64,000 nucleotides of DNA, taken from Linepithema humile (Eukaryota > Arthropoda > Insecta > Hymenoptera > Formicidae). The DNA is taken from the NCBI RefSeq assembly GCF_040581485.1, contig NC_090131.1:15581501-15645500 (forward strand). Direction: 5' to 3'. Made by a program: the position numbers and the translations under genes. Each line of letters opens with the position of its first letter. Within the stretch, counting starts at the first letter, position 1. The notes below the pieces were generated by a model. The model was not told the DNA's origin. It made no database searches and was given only the letters and a program-made list of their open reading frames with translations. Positions 1 through 14,180 of this stretch are shown here, in pieces.

Positions 1-2950
1 AAATCATACGCTATCAGCATAAAAAATATCCTAGGAGATTTTAAATATTTCTGAAATAACTGTGAAGAAAAACTGAACCACATTCTTAAAATAGAAAGTG
101 GCGCCACAGTATGCATTTCTGGATTTCACATACAGGAAAAGAAAAGAAAATTTTTTATTCCGGAATAAATTACCATAATCAACATATCATTAACATTTTT
201 ATTTAAGCACATTTTAAATCTCTCTTTGTATATCTTGTTAAACTAGGAGAATATTATTACCTCTTTTCTTCATTGCACCTTGTATCGCAAACTATATCTT
301 ATTTTATATTCCAAAAAGTCCTATATACGTAAAACTCCCCGAGAAAAAAATGGTATAATTGGTCAGATGTAAATATATATGATTTACGAGTACATATGTA
401 ATTTTATATGATCATATAAAATTTCATATGTTATCAGATCTTTTCATAACTAATTATATATATTTACATCTGACCAATTATACCATTTTTTCTCGGGTCA
501 ATTAATAGAAAAATTATAACGATAAAATCGTGTTTAATTAAAAGAGGCTGCCTCTTTCTGGCGCATTATGTTTTACGGCACGTATCAAGCGACACATATA
601 TCAATGTAATTTGAAGCAATATTAGATCACTTATAGAACGAGCGATGAATCGCCCATCTGCAATAAAATGTGATATCAAAAGCTTAGATGGATAAATAAG
701 TTGGAGCGAGTGGCGATAAAAGAAAGACAACGCTGCGGAAAATATCGAGAGGCGCGGTGGCTGCGCCACACGCAGGCGCGCTCACGGTAAAACGCATTCA
801 AGAAAACAGGAGAAGTCCGGAGTGCAAGTTTATCGGCCAGCGTTTTACTTGGCTGAATTACACGGTGAAGTTTTATATGGCCCCGGACTTTTCTGCTCTT
901 TACTTCGGTATCTCTCCAACAACATCCCGGAGTTGGTTGCGCCAACTCTCATCTGCAAATCCAAAACGCGGTGCACCATAGCCGCTGTACTCTAGGGCTG
1001 ATCTGCATGCCGCGGTGAGATGGGAAGACGTTAGGACGACTTGAGTATTGATACTTGAGTTATACACACTCTGGTAAATATCGACAAGACAGCCATCACG
1101 CAAATAGATAAACGGAATCAAGATAATTTGTTTGCATTGTACGCGAGCATGGACACGATACGCCAGGGGAAAAGGAGGGGGGGGGGGAATGTTTGACATC
1201 CTGTTGTATTTATCTTATTAATGAAAAGCAAAGTGCGCGGCAGCGAGAGAGCCTAGTGTGAGTAATATCAATTCTTGGTTATAATATGATAGGAATAAGA
1301 GAAAAACGAAAAGGAAGTTGGGAAACAGTTGGGTCGTGCCAGCATTTAATTTGACTGAGTCCCGAAGTTACCCGGCAACTGGGCCAATATTTTATAGTCG
1401 TGGCAATTAGATAATTTTGCGGTCAGGCAAAAATATGATTGCTGGCGTGTGAAAGGACAAACTTGGGCGCGAGTTAATGTCGAAAGTTTGTATCGCCGAC
1501 GTCGGATCGTACGTAGTCGAACCAGAACTTGCGAGAGCACCAAACGGAACGATGACGTACATATATTATCCCGGCGACACGATATATCACAATAAATGCG
1601 ATACTCGTATTCGATTCAAGAATCGCGAATCTTATGTGTGCTTTCATAACTCTATTTTCATAAAGTTTTCACTCCGGTAACGGAAAATTGCAGATTTTGC
1701 TTTGTCAATAGATACATTTAAAATGTACCTCTCTGATCTCAAAAAGCAACATTCACTGCTGCGAAAATATTTATTTATATAAAGATACTTGCGTCGCATA
1801 TCACGATATATGTCTCATGAGAAGCGCGGATAATTATAAAATAAAATATACCTACAGAAGGGCTACACTGAAATTTCGCGAATCAATGCAAAATTTCCCT
1901 GTATTTCGCGAAAATGATTACACAGTACGCGAATGCATTTTATTACTAGAATCTCAGTGCATAAGCCAAATATGAAATGTATATTAATGTGCATAGCCAT
2001 TCTGCATGATTACGACCTGTCCCCGTTATTAAATAACGCAAAATACACGCACCGCGTGTATAAAGTTTCCGTAAACTGAACGAACGGCTTATATATTCCA
2101 ATGATGCACATTAAAGGTTACGTTATGCATTGTAATATTATATGAGTAACAACGGAAAATAAATAAAGTGCTAGTTGAATTTCAGTGAGGAACAAAGTGC
2201 ATATCACGATTCAACACGCGAAAGAATTTTTTTCACATTCGCCGAATGCGCGCAAGAGAAATGCAGTTGAATAAACTGTACACTTAAGTTAACAAAACGT
2301 AACGTACATACATAACGTTATACACGCCGCATAACATAAACTCCCGATAGATATTACAAACACAATTTCCGATAGCGATAACATGAGATGCTAACTTGAG
2401 ATATAATGCCGTTATAATTCCCGACACGATCGTTTGTAAGCTCATTTGTAAGCTCATTTGTACTTACGTACGTTTGCGTAGATGCGTCAGATTTTATATC
2501 AGTATTTGAACATATCCGCATAATGGAGCATGCGAATGAAGGTACGAGACGAGACGGAATTCTAATAACCCGAGTTACTCGGTTATTCTCGATTCTATCT
2601 CAACGATCAGATTTTACAAATGTTCTGCATTAACGCTCGGGGGATTTTCATCTGTATGTATAAAAGGGGCGGAAATGTTACGAAAACGCACGTTTACATT
2701 TAGACCAGATACTTGACGGCGGACAGCTAAACCGATGAAATACATCCGCATAATTACCATGAGCGCATCGATATCATATCGCGCTGCGTAAATATCCATC
2801 TAATATTCATGCCTCGTTACTCGGATACGTTGTACGAAGCAATAACGACGAATCGCCGACGCATCGCGCAACGCTCGGAGGGAAACGCTCCGGGAACTTC
2901 CGTTCCGAGCGGTGCATCGTATCGAACACAATCTTAACGCACCGGAAGGC
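1..2950. other. Probable Rox8 intron, AT-rich, no gene seen
   Basis: This stretch has no exon or RNA gene that I can support. It holds the fold-back element at 338-497, an 11-base G run at 1177-1187, several short TTCGCGAA-type motifs near 1870-1935, and a tandem 12-mer TTTGTAAGCTCA copied twice near 2440-2462. The open frames here are short and unlike any family I know. It is called intronic only because RRM3 of Rox8 lies downstream and its RRM1/RRM2 exons were not found in the window. Confidence 0.45.
338..497. repeat. 160-bp fold-back (hairpin) element
   Basis: Bases 338-380 and 455-497 are inverted copies of each other over about 43 bases, beginning CCCGAG and ending CTCGGG, with only a base or so of difference in the A/T run. 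Between them lies a second near-perfect palindrome (about 390-430, ACATATGTAATTTTATATGA with its complement). Such long inverted repeats with no coding content resemble fold-back MITEs. No clear target-site duplication is visible, so the family is not assigned. Confidence 0.75.
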
Positions 2951-4520
2951 TAGTCCATCAGGAGTGACGGGCGGTCGACGGCGGCAGGCATTGAATAAGC
3001 AGCGCAGTCCGTTTGCGTGGGTTAAGTGTCGAGCCGTGTTGGAAACACACACGGCACGCTTCCCGGCACTAAAGTGCGCAAGTATATTCGTGCCAGATAG
3101 AGAGCTGGCGATGCATTCTCCGCGGCGGTGCAGCAGCGTGCGCTGTATGCGTGCCGCCGCGCCGGTCGATTCCGGATTGTCTACTTGCAGGTGGTCGTCC
3201 CGCAGTTAAAGCGGCCAAGACGAGAAGTCGGCCGGCCCCTTTAAATTCACCCTTCATCTATCGCTTGCCTTACGACTTTAAAGCAGGGGAAGGGGCGTCT
3301 CTCTTATCGCGCCGCGGACCTTAACGCGCTGCCGCTCGTCGAGCTTCTATTACGAAGCTGTTGTCGACGCTTTTCTCACGATCGAGGGGAGCCGGAGTTT
3401 AGACGGAAATCTCCAACAACTCGGCGAGTCCTCGTGCAGTGCTTGACTGTGCTTCTGTGTATTAAATTACACGATGATCTTAAATCCGCTCGGCTCGGCG
3501 GAGCAGGCTCTGTCGCACGTCGAGTACGTGTGGCTTTTGGTTACAGAGACGCAGGGGGGAATCTCGTCTCGGGCATTCCGAGTTGAAGATGATGAAAAAC
3601 TATTCGACAAGATTACTTTGTACAACTTTATTTCGCACTGCAGCACCCGACGCGAGACAAAAGCCGGACGGTCGCCCTTTTTACGTCGCCCAAGTACAAA
3701 GCAACGTGTCCCACAGCGGGGGATCTTTTTATCAATTATCGGAGAATGAGAAATGCACGAAACATCATATGCCACAACTGACATCCTATTGGTTGGCTTT
3801 TTGTCAAAGTGTCACGGTTTGATAAAGCCACGCGAAATCAAAGACCAATTCAATTAAAGGTGTCCCGCGGTGTCTTCGTAATTTTCTCCTCCGCGATCTG
3901 TCCGCGCGGTCCGTCCCGCATGATTTACATTCACGTCCGACGAGAAACGCGCGACCGCGCCGATACGGCTAAATCGTTAACCCAACGATAATTACTTTTA
4001 TAGCTCAAGGGGCGAGTCAAGTACTCTCTTCTTTTCCCTTCCCCGAACGATACGCCCATGTTAAGTGTACATCGTTGTATACGCGTGTACATTTGCACGC
4101 GTGTATGCGCAACACTACAAAAGCTGGATGAAATGTTAACAGACGAAACTACCGACCAACAACCATTCTATATGTTCCGTACGTCCTCCCACCCATCCCA
4201 CTTCCCCTCCCTCTTCTCCATATCCTTTCCTCCTGTATTTTCCGAACATCCATCCTCGCTTTAGGCTGTGAGTAGAGGTTTCTGCTTGTTGCATCGACGG
4301 CTGGCCGGTCGGTTGTACCACGGACGAGAGTTTTTGATTGGTTGCCCGTATCACAACAGCCCGCGGCTGGGCGCACATCGAAGCAGCATGAATAGTAAAT
4401 TGGTTAGAATTGCCGCGGAACGGCAAGTTTATATCCCTTAGGAAACGAACCGTAGGACGCGCGCGTATTCCGTTTTACAGCATTATCGCACTCTTTTCGA
4501 CCGTCCGCGATGCGGACACG
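2951..4520. other. CpG-rich block within the presumed Rox8 intron
   Basis: GC- and CpG-rich DNA stands out from its AT-rich flanks. Overlapping frames are open on both strands, which is expected of GC-rich DNA with few stop codons and not evidence of a gene. The part around 3300-3475 resembles an insect 5' leader (pyrimidine/CpG-rich, then GCAGTGC near 3437) and could be an alternative promoter. No splice-linked coding exon was recognised. Confidence 0.35.
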
Positions 4521-7500
4521 TCCTTCCGCCAATCGAATCGGCTTTGATATCAAACCGATAACGCGATTAGTGTCACGTCGTCCGGGATTGTATTACAACA
4601 CATTGTCCATCAAACTTTATGTAACGCAATTTGTGGAGTAAGTCTAAAGACCTTGGCGCGACTCTAACGTGATGGAAACGGATCTTATCATCGTATTTCA
4701 CGGATATGACACGAGCAATGCCGGTAACAACTAAACATAGACTGGCAAATTCGATCGCGCTGCGGTCATAATTAATTCAAAGAACTCAATGCAGTAGCAT
4801 ATCGAGCTTCATAGAGCAGATTTGATAGGTGAGCAATTAAGAAGAATTATTTAAAACCAGATTTGTATTATGCCTCTTCAAGCTTGTTATTTAACACGCT
4901 TTATTAAAGAAGTATGCGACAATTTTTGATCGATAATTTGCATTGAGATTAGTTTAACTGAGAATTATGTCTGAATTAGACGAATGTAATTTAATAACCG
5001 TACCGTACCGGATTTGATCGGCTCAAAAGTTTGGCCATATCATTGCTCCAAAATCGCACATTAACTCATATTAATAAACATGGTTTTCCATAATCGGTTC
5101 GTAAATTGTTGCATTTTGAGCAGTGACTATAAATCCTCCGGCTAACCAGAGCGTATCCATCATGCATCTCCATTATCAGATATGAGCTGCATAGATATAC
5201 ATCCTAAATATCTTGTTTGTCTTGCAACGTACGAACATGGCGTATACTAATTATCATGGCACAACGTATTATCATAATATTGTGATGTTAAACATCGGTC
5301 GTCATTTCGATTAAAGTAACAGTATCCATGCAGTTCTCCGCGCGGTTTACAGAGATGCATGATTGTGGTTTACGATCCTTTTAAATTGCTAATAGCCCAG
5401 ATCGCGAGTATTAATTCACGTGATCGATTAATAATATATCGCAAGAGCGTTACGTCTCCCGTGTCCCATTTCTCCTTGGCGAGATTATTATATATACTAA
5501 ATCGATTTTTTGATATTGCTCGCACGATTTAACTAATCGGAGGACAAAGATGCCCACAACGCTTGCGAGCCTCTCGAACAGATGAGCCGCAATTTCTTCT
5601 GCCCCAATATCTCCGGGTCACTCCGACTTCCTGACTCGATAATGCGACGAGATGTGAAACTTTCGGACAGAATACGAAATCCGCGCGTGATGCGAATTAA
5701 AAGCGCGGAGAGACGTTCGCAATACGACCCGTCAAGTCGTCGGAGAAAAATGCGATATATTCCGCGAAACTTAGTCCGAAGAACAGACAGCGCAACCACT
5801 TGTACCATGTATTTCGTACTACAAATTGAGGAAAATTGGAGACTTTGTTATTTACAGTTGATCCAAGACGAGGCTGGGACCCTTAGCGTTGGTTTAAAGC
5901 TTCGACCTTCTTTCGCTCTTTTCCTTCCGCTTTTTCTTTCCCTTTCGCTAGTTTACCATGAGATTTCAGAGATACGGAGATTGCAAATGGACAAAGACAA
6001 TAATCATTAAAGTGTTAATCAACTCTAACATAATTAAGACACTTGTTGTTAGAGTCAACAACTTTTTTCACAATATTCCAAACAGGAAATTAAGATAAAT
6101 CTAAAGTCTTCAATTTTGAACTACATTGTTGAAAACAAGACACGCCTAAAGTATCATGCCTCAAAAATATTCGATAACATTATTTCTTTGTAAAGCGAAA
6201 GGGATAGATTTAATAATTATTCACAATTAATATTGCATCTGCCCTCCATTTTTCAACTTATACCACGGTAATAAGCTCTCCCTTGCAATTGTAACGGTTA
6301 CTTATTGATCAAAACATTAAATGTCGACGAAAACCACTTATATAAATTTTTCATTGTCACTGTAATTGCTCCGAGTTCGTACTCAGTGACCCGTTTCGGA
6401 AGAGGTAATGTTCCAAGCCAGACCGTGATGTTACACTGTAGTCTCGTAGGTATTGTTCTAAGGAGTACTCACACTTGAGATGTATTTCGCGCAAGAGGCA
6501 ACGTATCCTGGCCGTGCATCTCCTCTTGGCTATGTGTACTAACAGCAGTCGTTGCAAGATCCATTTGGTCGTTAAAACACTTGGTCTTTCCTATTGCACG
6601 TCCGCAATTTAAAGCCATTGGGAACAATCTGTCGTATTTATCATCCATGCGCTCCGGATTTCGTTTAAATAATGAGAATGCAATTTGGAAAAATATGGAT
6701 TTTTGATGCGAGATAAATATTAGCGCGAATATAATGCACGTTAAAATACGATTTTGTTTCAATCGAACCGCATCGGTTGAATCATTTAGTAGCATAGTAA
6801 ACCGGAATACGTACGGAAATTAATATCGATGATTGTCCAGGGAATAATAATGGCTGTATTAGTACGAGCTTCTCTCTGTTTAAATGTTGCACTTGATTAA
6901 TTATATTGGCACGTATTGATATTGAAGTAAACAAAGGCAAATTGTAAGATACACTGTCGAAAATAATATATATTTATAATAAATAGAAAAAATACGTTTT
7001 TACTGTTATTTAAACTATAATTATATATATTTCATTAAAAATTTAACGCAAATGCGATTTTATTTAACTTACAAAATCATATATAACAGTAAATTATAAA
7101 TGTTGCGCGTAATTATCACGCATGATAAAAGATGCATCGCTTGCTTTTCCACGAATTGTCGATTTATTTTACTAAAATATTAAAGATATTTTAATACCAT
7201 CCTTTAAATAGCATGTTATGTTGTACCGCAACATATTTCGATTTATAAAGAGACCCATCTCTGTGTGCGAATGGCTGATTGCGCTCTTTAAATCATATAT
7301 TTAATAATAAAACGTATAATCACTTGGCAGATTGCCTCTCCACTCAACGAAATTGATCGAAACGTATAGTAATATCACCGATTTAAAAGATTTTTTCTTT
7401 TTATTCTAGAAGTTGAAACAAACTATTGTGTAATTAAGATTCGATAAAAAAAAAGAAAAACTTTCGATGTAACATTTACACCGACAGTCCGCAAACGAAA

Positions 7501-8090
7501 GTAGAGTGACGGTACCGCGCTAAAATTAGATTTCCGTAGCCCGAGATCGATCGAGTTTACTCAAGAGACGGTGTACGCGTATGGCTGCCCTGCTTCAATC
7601 CCAAAAACTTTGACGATTATACAAATCGTGCCGATAAACCTACTTCGTCCTCGCGCAATTTCACCTCCGGATTTCCGATGTAAATCGGCGCTCGTTTGTC
7701 CTCTCGACGACGTCTACTTCAGAACGATTCGGCCAATCAAGATCATACATCACTTTCAAAGGGCACAAATGCATGAAGCGAGCGTGTACGTTTTTACATA
7801 TGAATCGACCGGGGAAAATTATTACGGCAAACACACGTGAAATATAGCGCTATGACAAAGCACAAACCGGAAGGGCAAACAAAAAGAGAGACAGCTGCTC
7901 CGGATTAAAAAATTATGTGTACTGATACGAAGCCCGAAGTTAAAAATATGTGGACTCGCATCAACATTCGCGCGTGTAACGATTTATTACTTTTTACGCT
8001 CCGATGCAAAAACGATGTTGTCCAGTATTTTTCTTGCACACGAGATAGGCACGTTATATAAGATTATACGAGAAGAAGGAAAATCTAAGG
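4521..8090. other. Presumed intron, mostly AT-rich, no gene seen
   Basis: Mixed to AT-rich DNA with no recognisable exon. The longest frames, 5582-6010 (+, 142 codons) and 6469-6795 (-, 108 codons), match no family I recognise and are within chance expectation. A small tandem ACCGT repeat is at about 4998-5011. Confidence 0.4.
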
Positions 8091-10450
8091 TGGATCTCGT
8101 GTTCCTCTTCTTGTTCATAAGTCATAAACAATGACGTGAAATAATTGATCAGATGAATAAAACGCGAGCACGCCGGAATCCGCTGTTATTTCAACATTTT
8201 TCTCTCCAGTCGCGCCGTAGTGAAGTCACCGCGGACTACACTATCCAGCTCACGTAAAACAGTCGCAATTTCGCGGCCATTTAATCGTGAAAGTGGTCGA
8301 AAGTAAATGATGGCAGACAAGCGCAGAGGCGGATAAGGCGGTGATTTTAGAAAGGGATGAGCGACGTAGGTGCGAGAACCCGTGGAAAGATAGATCGCCG
8401 GAGACCGAGCACGCGGGAAAAAGAGTGGGAAAGAGACTCAATGTTTGTAGTAGTAACTCGTGAGTAGTTGCCGAGCGAGTCACCGCTGCAACCACTAACC
8501 CAACCCCGAGTCCTCGACCAAGCAATCACTGCTATCAGCACCTCGGAACCGAGACCAATCCAACAGTAATACACTCGCCCGGCTAACGTGTTTTTGCGAG
8601 CGTTTTCACCGCTTCCGGGCTCGAACGTTCGCGATGGATATGACAATCACACAATATACACGGACATACGTTTGCGGCAGGACGCGCTTCATCGGCTCGA
8701 CGAGATCTCGCGCGCGCAATCTCCGACACACGTATTTCACTCGTCTACTACTTTACGAATATTTAGACGAATATTCACAGCATATTCGCCCTCAGCCTCT
8801 TTCGCGTCACTTTGCTACAGCGATAAGATCGCGTTATTATGAAACCAATCGCGATATCTAATCCCCTTCTCCTTCTATATCATTATATATATCTCCTTTG
8901 ACCTAGTTTCGTGCCAAAAGGAATGATCGTAACGTCTGTATTATTATTACGAATTTCCCGGCTTGTCACTTTGGAGCGCGATAAGGCAACCGCCGCGGGA
9001 CGTATGAATTTCTCACGTGCGCGCGTTTGTTCGCGCATAATTGCCGCCTGTTGTAACTTCCTCTGGCGCGCGGTGCAAACGATCGCGCGGGATCGTACAG
9101 ATTTTTCACCGACGCTCGGCAGCACTAACAGCGTGCACACAACCCGGAAGCCATGCGCCGCGCTGACCGACAGTAAAATAGCGACAGCCTCGTATGTAAA
9201 AGCCCGGCGTATAATTAGCCCGGCACACGAAATGAAATTCCAGAGGGCTGCTGCCTGCCTAGGAACATACTGCACAGTTTGGCGGGATCAGGTTCGGGAA
9301 CAGAGGAGGCACCGAACACGTCGGGTGTAGAGAGTCGAGGACGAGTGAAGGCGCGCGGGAGGGGAGGTTGGTTGGCGAAGGATCGGTGGTAACGGCGGCG
9401 GCGGCGGCGGCGGCGGGTGCCGCCCGCGGAGGGTGGTGAGGGCTTGCAGAGATGCGGATCGAAGGTAATATAGGCACATAGGCGAAAGGCGAACGAAGGT
9501 GCAGAGAGAGGATTGGTTTTCCCGTTTCGGCGAGGCGGGAGACCATTTCGTCGTCGAGTGCGGAACGCTGTTGAACACCCCCGTGGCTCTTTAAACGCTC
9601 GGATCAGTTTCTCTCTCGCCGGATCGTTCTGTCTCCATCCCCGCCTCGTTTCCCCTCTGTGTCTTTTTGTCGCTCCCTTTCCCTCTTTCTCCATCTCTCT
9701 TTTTCGTATCCAGCTTAATCTAAAACGGCTCACCTTCGCGCCTGCTTATCTTCAATTGTGTTCTTTGCACCGTTTATACGTCTGGTTCTCGATCCTCGCA
9801 AAAAAATCGCCCACATGGCGGATTATCGAGACGATCCACCTAATAGGATGATTCGCGGCTGACTGAGCCGATAGAAAAGCGATTCGTAAGAAGCGTTTAA
9901 TAAAAATGTAAGAAAAATTATAGAGTTTTGCGTCTCTCGTCCATGCTTATACGCGCAAGTACACAAACGCTTGAAAGAAAATTTAATGACTTGTCGGATC
10001 ACCGCATATTAATCGCAAGTGTTATCTACGTGAAAGGTGCAAAACCTTCAGTACTACATAACACAGCTACCGCACAGCAGTGGTCTAGATATATCAAGAC
10101 TATGTACACACTTCTAATTGTTCTATTGCGGATGAGCAATATCCGAAAACCTCAATTTATACGCGCATCTTACAGGCTTCTGGAAATGTTTAGCGATAAA
10201 ATGACCGAATTGTCTCGAGTCCGCCGGCATTTAACGCAGAAACCGAGAGTGCCTGAATATACACGTGTACATATCGCACGCCTCTGTTACGGCCACCAAT
10301 CTATTAGGGCAAGTCGGAGAAGGGCGAAAGCTCGAATTTATGCCGCGACTACAAATCTTGGCTTGGCCCGACTCGTAGAGAACGAGCTTGCGAACCAGTG
10401 AAACGAAGTGAAGCACGAAGCGGTAGGTTAGACTCTAGATTCTAGAGACT
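8091..10450. other. CpG-rich block with (CGG)n, presumed intron
   Basis: A GC-rich region whose open frames on both strands (for example 9215-9733 minus, 8911-9330 plus, 9928-10401 plus) look like composition effects. A (CGG)8 tract occupies 9393-9416, with pyrimidine-rich DNA at 9600-9715. This could be a promoter or regulatory island serving an alternative Rox8 first exon or an unseen gene, but no coding exon is recognised. Confidence 0.35.
9393..9416. repeat. (CGG)8 trinucleotide repeat
   Basis: Eight uninterrupted CGG units followed by GGTGCCGCCCGCGG, a GC-rich setting typical of 5' leader or promoter islands. Confidence 0.9.
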
Positions 10451-13400
10451 AGCTCGAGCTCCGGATATCACGGTGATCGATTACGAGGAAAACATCTCGA
10501 TTAGAGATCCATAATTCGTCGCAGTAAGCTAAAGACAAATCTGATCTTTGATTTCGACGACTACTGTCGCGAAGACGCTTCCGTACAGCAATGTACCGCA
10601 TATTAACAATGAGCTGATAAGAATTGTGAATAAAAGTACATTGTATTCTGAAGAAATATTGTTACATATTAATAGATGATAATATATGCATGTAGAAATT
10701 GAATTATATAATGATAATTTACGGTAATAGAATTTAAATTGTGATTTCATCCATAAAATATAGAATGGAATCAAACTGCATCGAAGTTAATAATAATTAA
10801 TAATAACTTTTAGCTTCCTCAAATTAAAATATAATAAATCGTCGCAAATTTAAATTTAATAAGATTAATAATAGAGTAAAATAATAGTATAAATGATATA
10901 AAAACCCGAATAATTTCTATTAATTGTATCGTTTAGGTTAAGTCGAGTGAGGCGAGTAAGGTAAATGGAAATTTACATGAATGGGAAAGATACCGACTCA
11001 ACTGTGTGCACAACAATCGTGATAGAGACATAGGAAGTACAGAACAAGAACCATAAATAATAGCCGGGTAACCCTTTCGCATAGATTTGGATGCGGCTCA
11101 AACTTTGGTATGAGCATGGGGTTCGAAGTAAGGCTTTTCCCGGGCAACGAAACCGCCTATCCCAAGATTATACGGAAACTTTAACGGCCACGGTTACTCA
11201 GCCGTCTTGGCAAAGTATGGCAGCCCGTGGTTTAGCTCGCAGGTTTATTAGTCCCTATAATGTCCCTGCGGAGAACACGCGTTTGTGTTTACTGTTAAGG
11301 TCTACTTGAAGGTATAGGCTTTAACGTGGTATATGCTCTTGCAACAAATGTATTTGCATTATGCATCTGCACCTTCGTGTGAAACTTGGATTTATGCGAA
11401 TTTATACGACACATACTTGGACCTTTGAATGTGAGAAACTTGATATTAAACTTTAACTGCTCGACTGACTTTTGATTTATCTTTTAGACATATTTATGAT
11501 ATTACCTTATTTTTTTCACCTAACTCAAAGATCTGCAATACGCAAGCGTGCGATAGAACTGATCAATTATTGATTGCATTCTTCAACAATTAATTAGTTA
11601 ATCACGTACGTAATTATTAACAAAGATGGGATTTAAATGATGCTTATTATTAATGACTATCGTAATTTAATCTGAAGTTAGTATTCTAAAAATCTACGGA
11701 GATACTTTATTTTATAATGTAAACTAAAAAAAATAAGGTTAATTGATTAAAATTTAATTGAAAGTAATTTCATTATAACATTGTACGCGCGTTAGAAGTG
11801 GACAGTAAAAGTAAGTTATAACTTACGGTTATAACTTACACGCAATCTCATCGTGCGTCGATATACGGCTATACTATCCATAAAAAGACGCATCGTACAG
11901 TTTATAGTGTAATCTTGAGAGATAGGAGAAACTGGTCAGGAAATACCGAGTTTTTGTCATTATGAGGAGATCCATTAAATTGTCGTTAGTGCCGTAGCGG
12001 CATAAGGATGTACAAACTATCGTCACAATGGTAAGCGAGTAGGATAAGAAGAAAGAGAAAAATCCATTCAAACGTAGACTTCATTTAATGTAGCACATTT
12101 GTACAAAGCCCTCATGATCGAAAGCATTTGCTCCGCCATTCTTCACGTACCTTATTGTATCGCGAATTTACGCTTGACTAATACCTGTATCGAATTCTCC
12201 AGCGTACAAATCTAACGTCAACCCGGCTCGGTTCATTTATCATTGGACGAGACCTCCGCTAAATCTCTTTCAATATTTTTCTTTTTTTTTCTAACAACCC
12301 CATTGTAACGAAACTTTTATTTGAAAGATTAAACATCGGCAGCTTAGGTTTTTTCGTTTTAACATAGTACACACCTTACGTGTAAGAGCGATAATGGAGG
12401 AATTATTGAAGCGCTATTGATATATGCTTAATTGTGAATTATTGCGTACGATAATATTTACTGCAATTATTGAACTTTGACCCACGATTGTGACAAATGT
12501 GTGGCCAATATTTCTCGCTACACGCAATAATGAATTCTTTAGGAATATATTCCATCGTCGCTGCATTTGTTTTTTTTTGTACGTGTCGTTTTAACACGGA
12601 TATTTTGCAGGAGGATGATACCTCAGGAGTTAAGGCCAGTAGCAAAGAAAAGAGAGAAAGAGAAAGAGAGAGGTGGTGTGAACATAAACAAGTGTGTAAG
12701 TGTACCACAATCAAAGCAAGTTAGCTACAAACGTTATCTAATTTACCCTTTATTAAAAATATGTTTCGTACTTTTTTCTTACTTCTTACCTCTTTTTCAA
12801 TAATTATATTTCGCAACCTTTCAGATACCTTTAACATTATTATTATATTACTTATCTATGTTGTATTTATTACTACTATAATTATTAATCATTCTCTACC
12901 TTTCCATTTTCACTCTTCATACTTGTATACATTATTGCGTGGAGAAAAATATCAGCACTGCTATATATCACTGTAGCTGTAAAATATTACGATAAATCAA
13001 CCGGAAGTATAAAACAACTGTCATTTCGGCACTAATTGCGCGTTGATTTAGAGTAATATTTTATCGCTTCTATTTTTCTTCGTATACATACAGCCGTTCT
13101 CTCTTTCGTCCACGTTTCTTTGTTTTTTTAACACATTGTCGTATTAACAAGCGTCTAGAACAAGAGAAAGAATAACGTAGCATTTTAAACATCATGCATA
13201 CGTCTAAATGTATAAAATAATTTTTATTCATGAATAAGCATTTTGTAAAATTACACGAAATTACAAATGTCGGTGCTTTGTTGCACAAAACGTTACACTT
13301 TACATTTCTATTTGTGTTTTTGTTGTGGAAAATTTTTTTATTATGTCTGTTTGAAAATCACGAGCGAGTGAACTGCTGTTTATAGTACGACTAGAGGTAT

Positions 13401-14180
13401 TAAACTAAATTGGTAGACTTGTGTGATGGTCTTTTATGTACGTACATACATGTATACCGAGTGCGCACCTCGGAACATATGCACGTATATGCGTATGTAG
13501 TAACGTCGTTCAAATCTCGTTAAAAGTATTTTTTATGTCGTAACGTTTTACAATACAATTTGTATACATTGGCTTTAATATGCATGCTCGTATACTTCCC
13601 CTTGTTTGGAAAATCTTATCGGACCTAAGATATTCTAAATCGAATGAGATGTTAAAGGTATTAAAGCTATTAAAGAGGTATACGAATACGACAAAGAGAG
13701 GTACGGGCGGGAAGAGAGAGAACGGGGGAATTGTACAGTGAGCAAGGTAAAAGAAAATCGAATCTTCCTTCACTCTTTTCATTCTATTTTTCATATTTCT
13801 CATTATTTAATTTTTCACTCTTGTCGATATTTTTACATAATTTGGTTATTATCATTGAAATGAATCAGAGCTCAGGTACCTTATGAAAGAAATGGAGTTG
13901 GTGATCGTATGCACAGCATTTCTCCATCAGATTTTACCTATAATATCCCATTCATATTTCACATATTTCGCATTTCATTACTTTCTTGTACTACGTACGA
14001 TTTCTCTTACTTTATGTGCACCTTTATATACGTGCACAGTCTTTCACTCGATATATTCCCCATCATATTCTCCGCTAATATTATACTAGTTTTTCTTTTG
14101 TGAGAGAGGTACTAATATCTTTTGACTAATTCTAAATTTATATACATATCGCCTCTTCACTATCACTAAACAAAAAAACG
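10451..14180. other. Presumed intron, AT-rich, no gene seen
   Basis: AT-rich DNA with a more GC-balanced patch at about 11040-11330 that I cannot identify. A perfect 16-base palindrome GTAAGTTATAACTTAC sits at 11811-11826 followed by a partial copy. Frames in 12439-14103 are short and dominated by A/T codons. No exon is recognised. Confidence 0.4.

Noticed and set aside
6469..6795. 108-codon minus-strand frame with a hydrophobic segment
   Set aside because: No family recognised, no splice-linked exon, within chance expectation.
9215..9733. 172-codon minus-strand Arg/Pro-rich frame
   Set aside because: It spans the CGG repeat in GC-rich DNA where stop codons are rare, and overlapping frames are open in several phases.
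9928..10401. 157-codon + strand frame
   Set aside because: No recognisable domain, and a few frames of this length are expected by chance in 64 kb searched in six frames.
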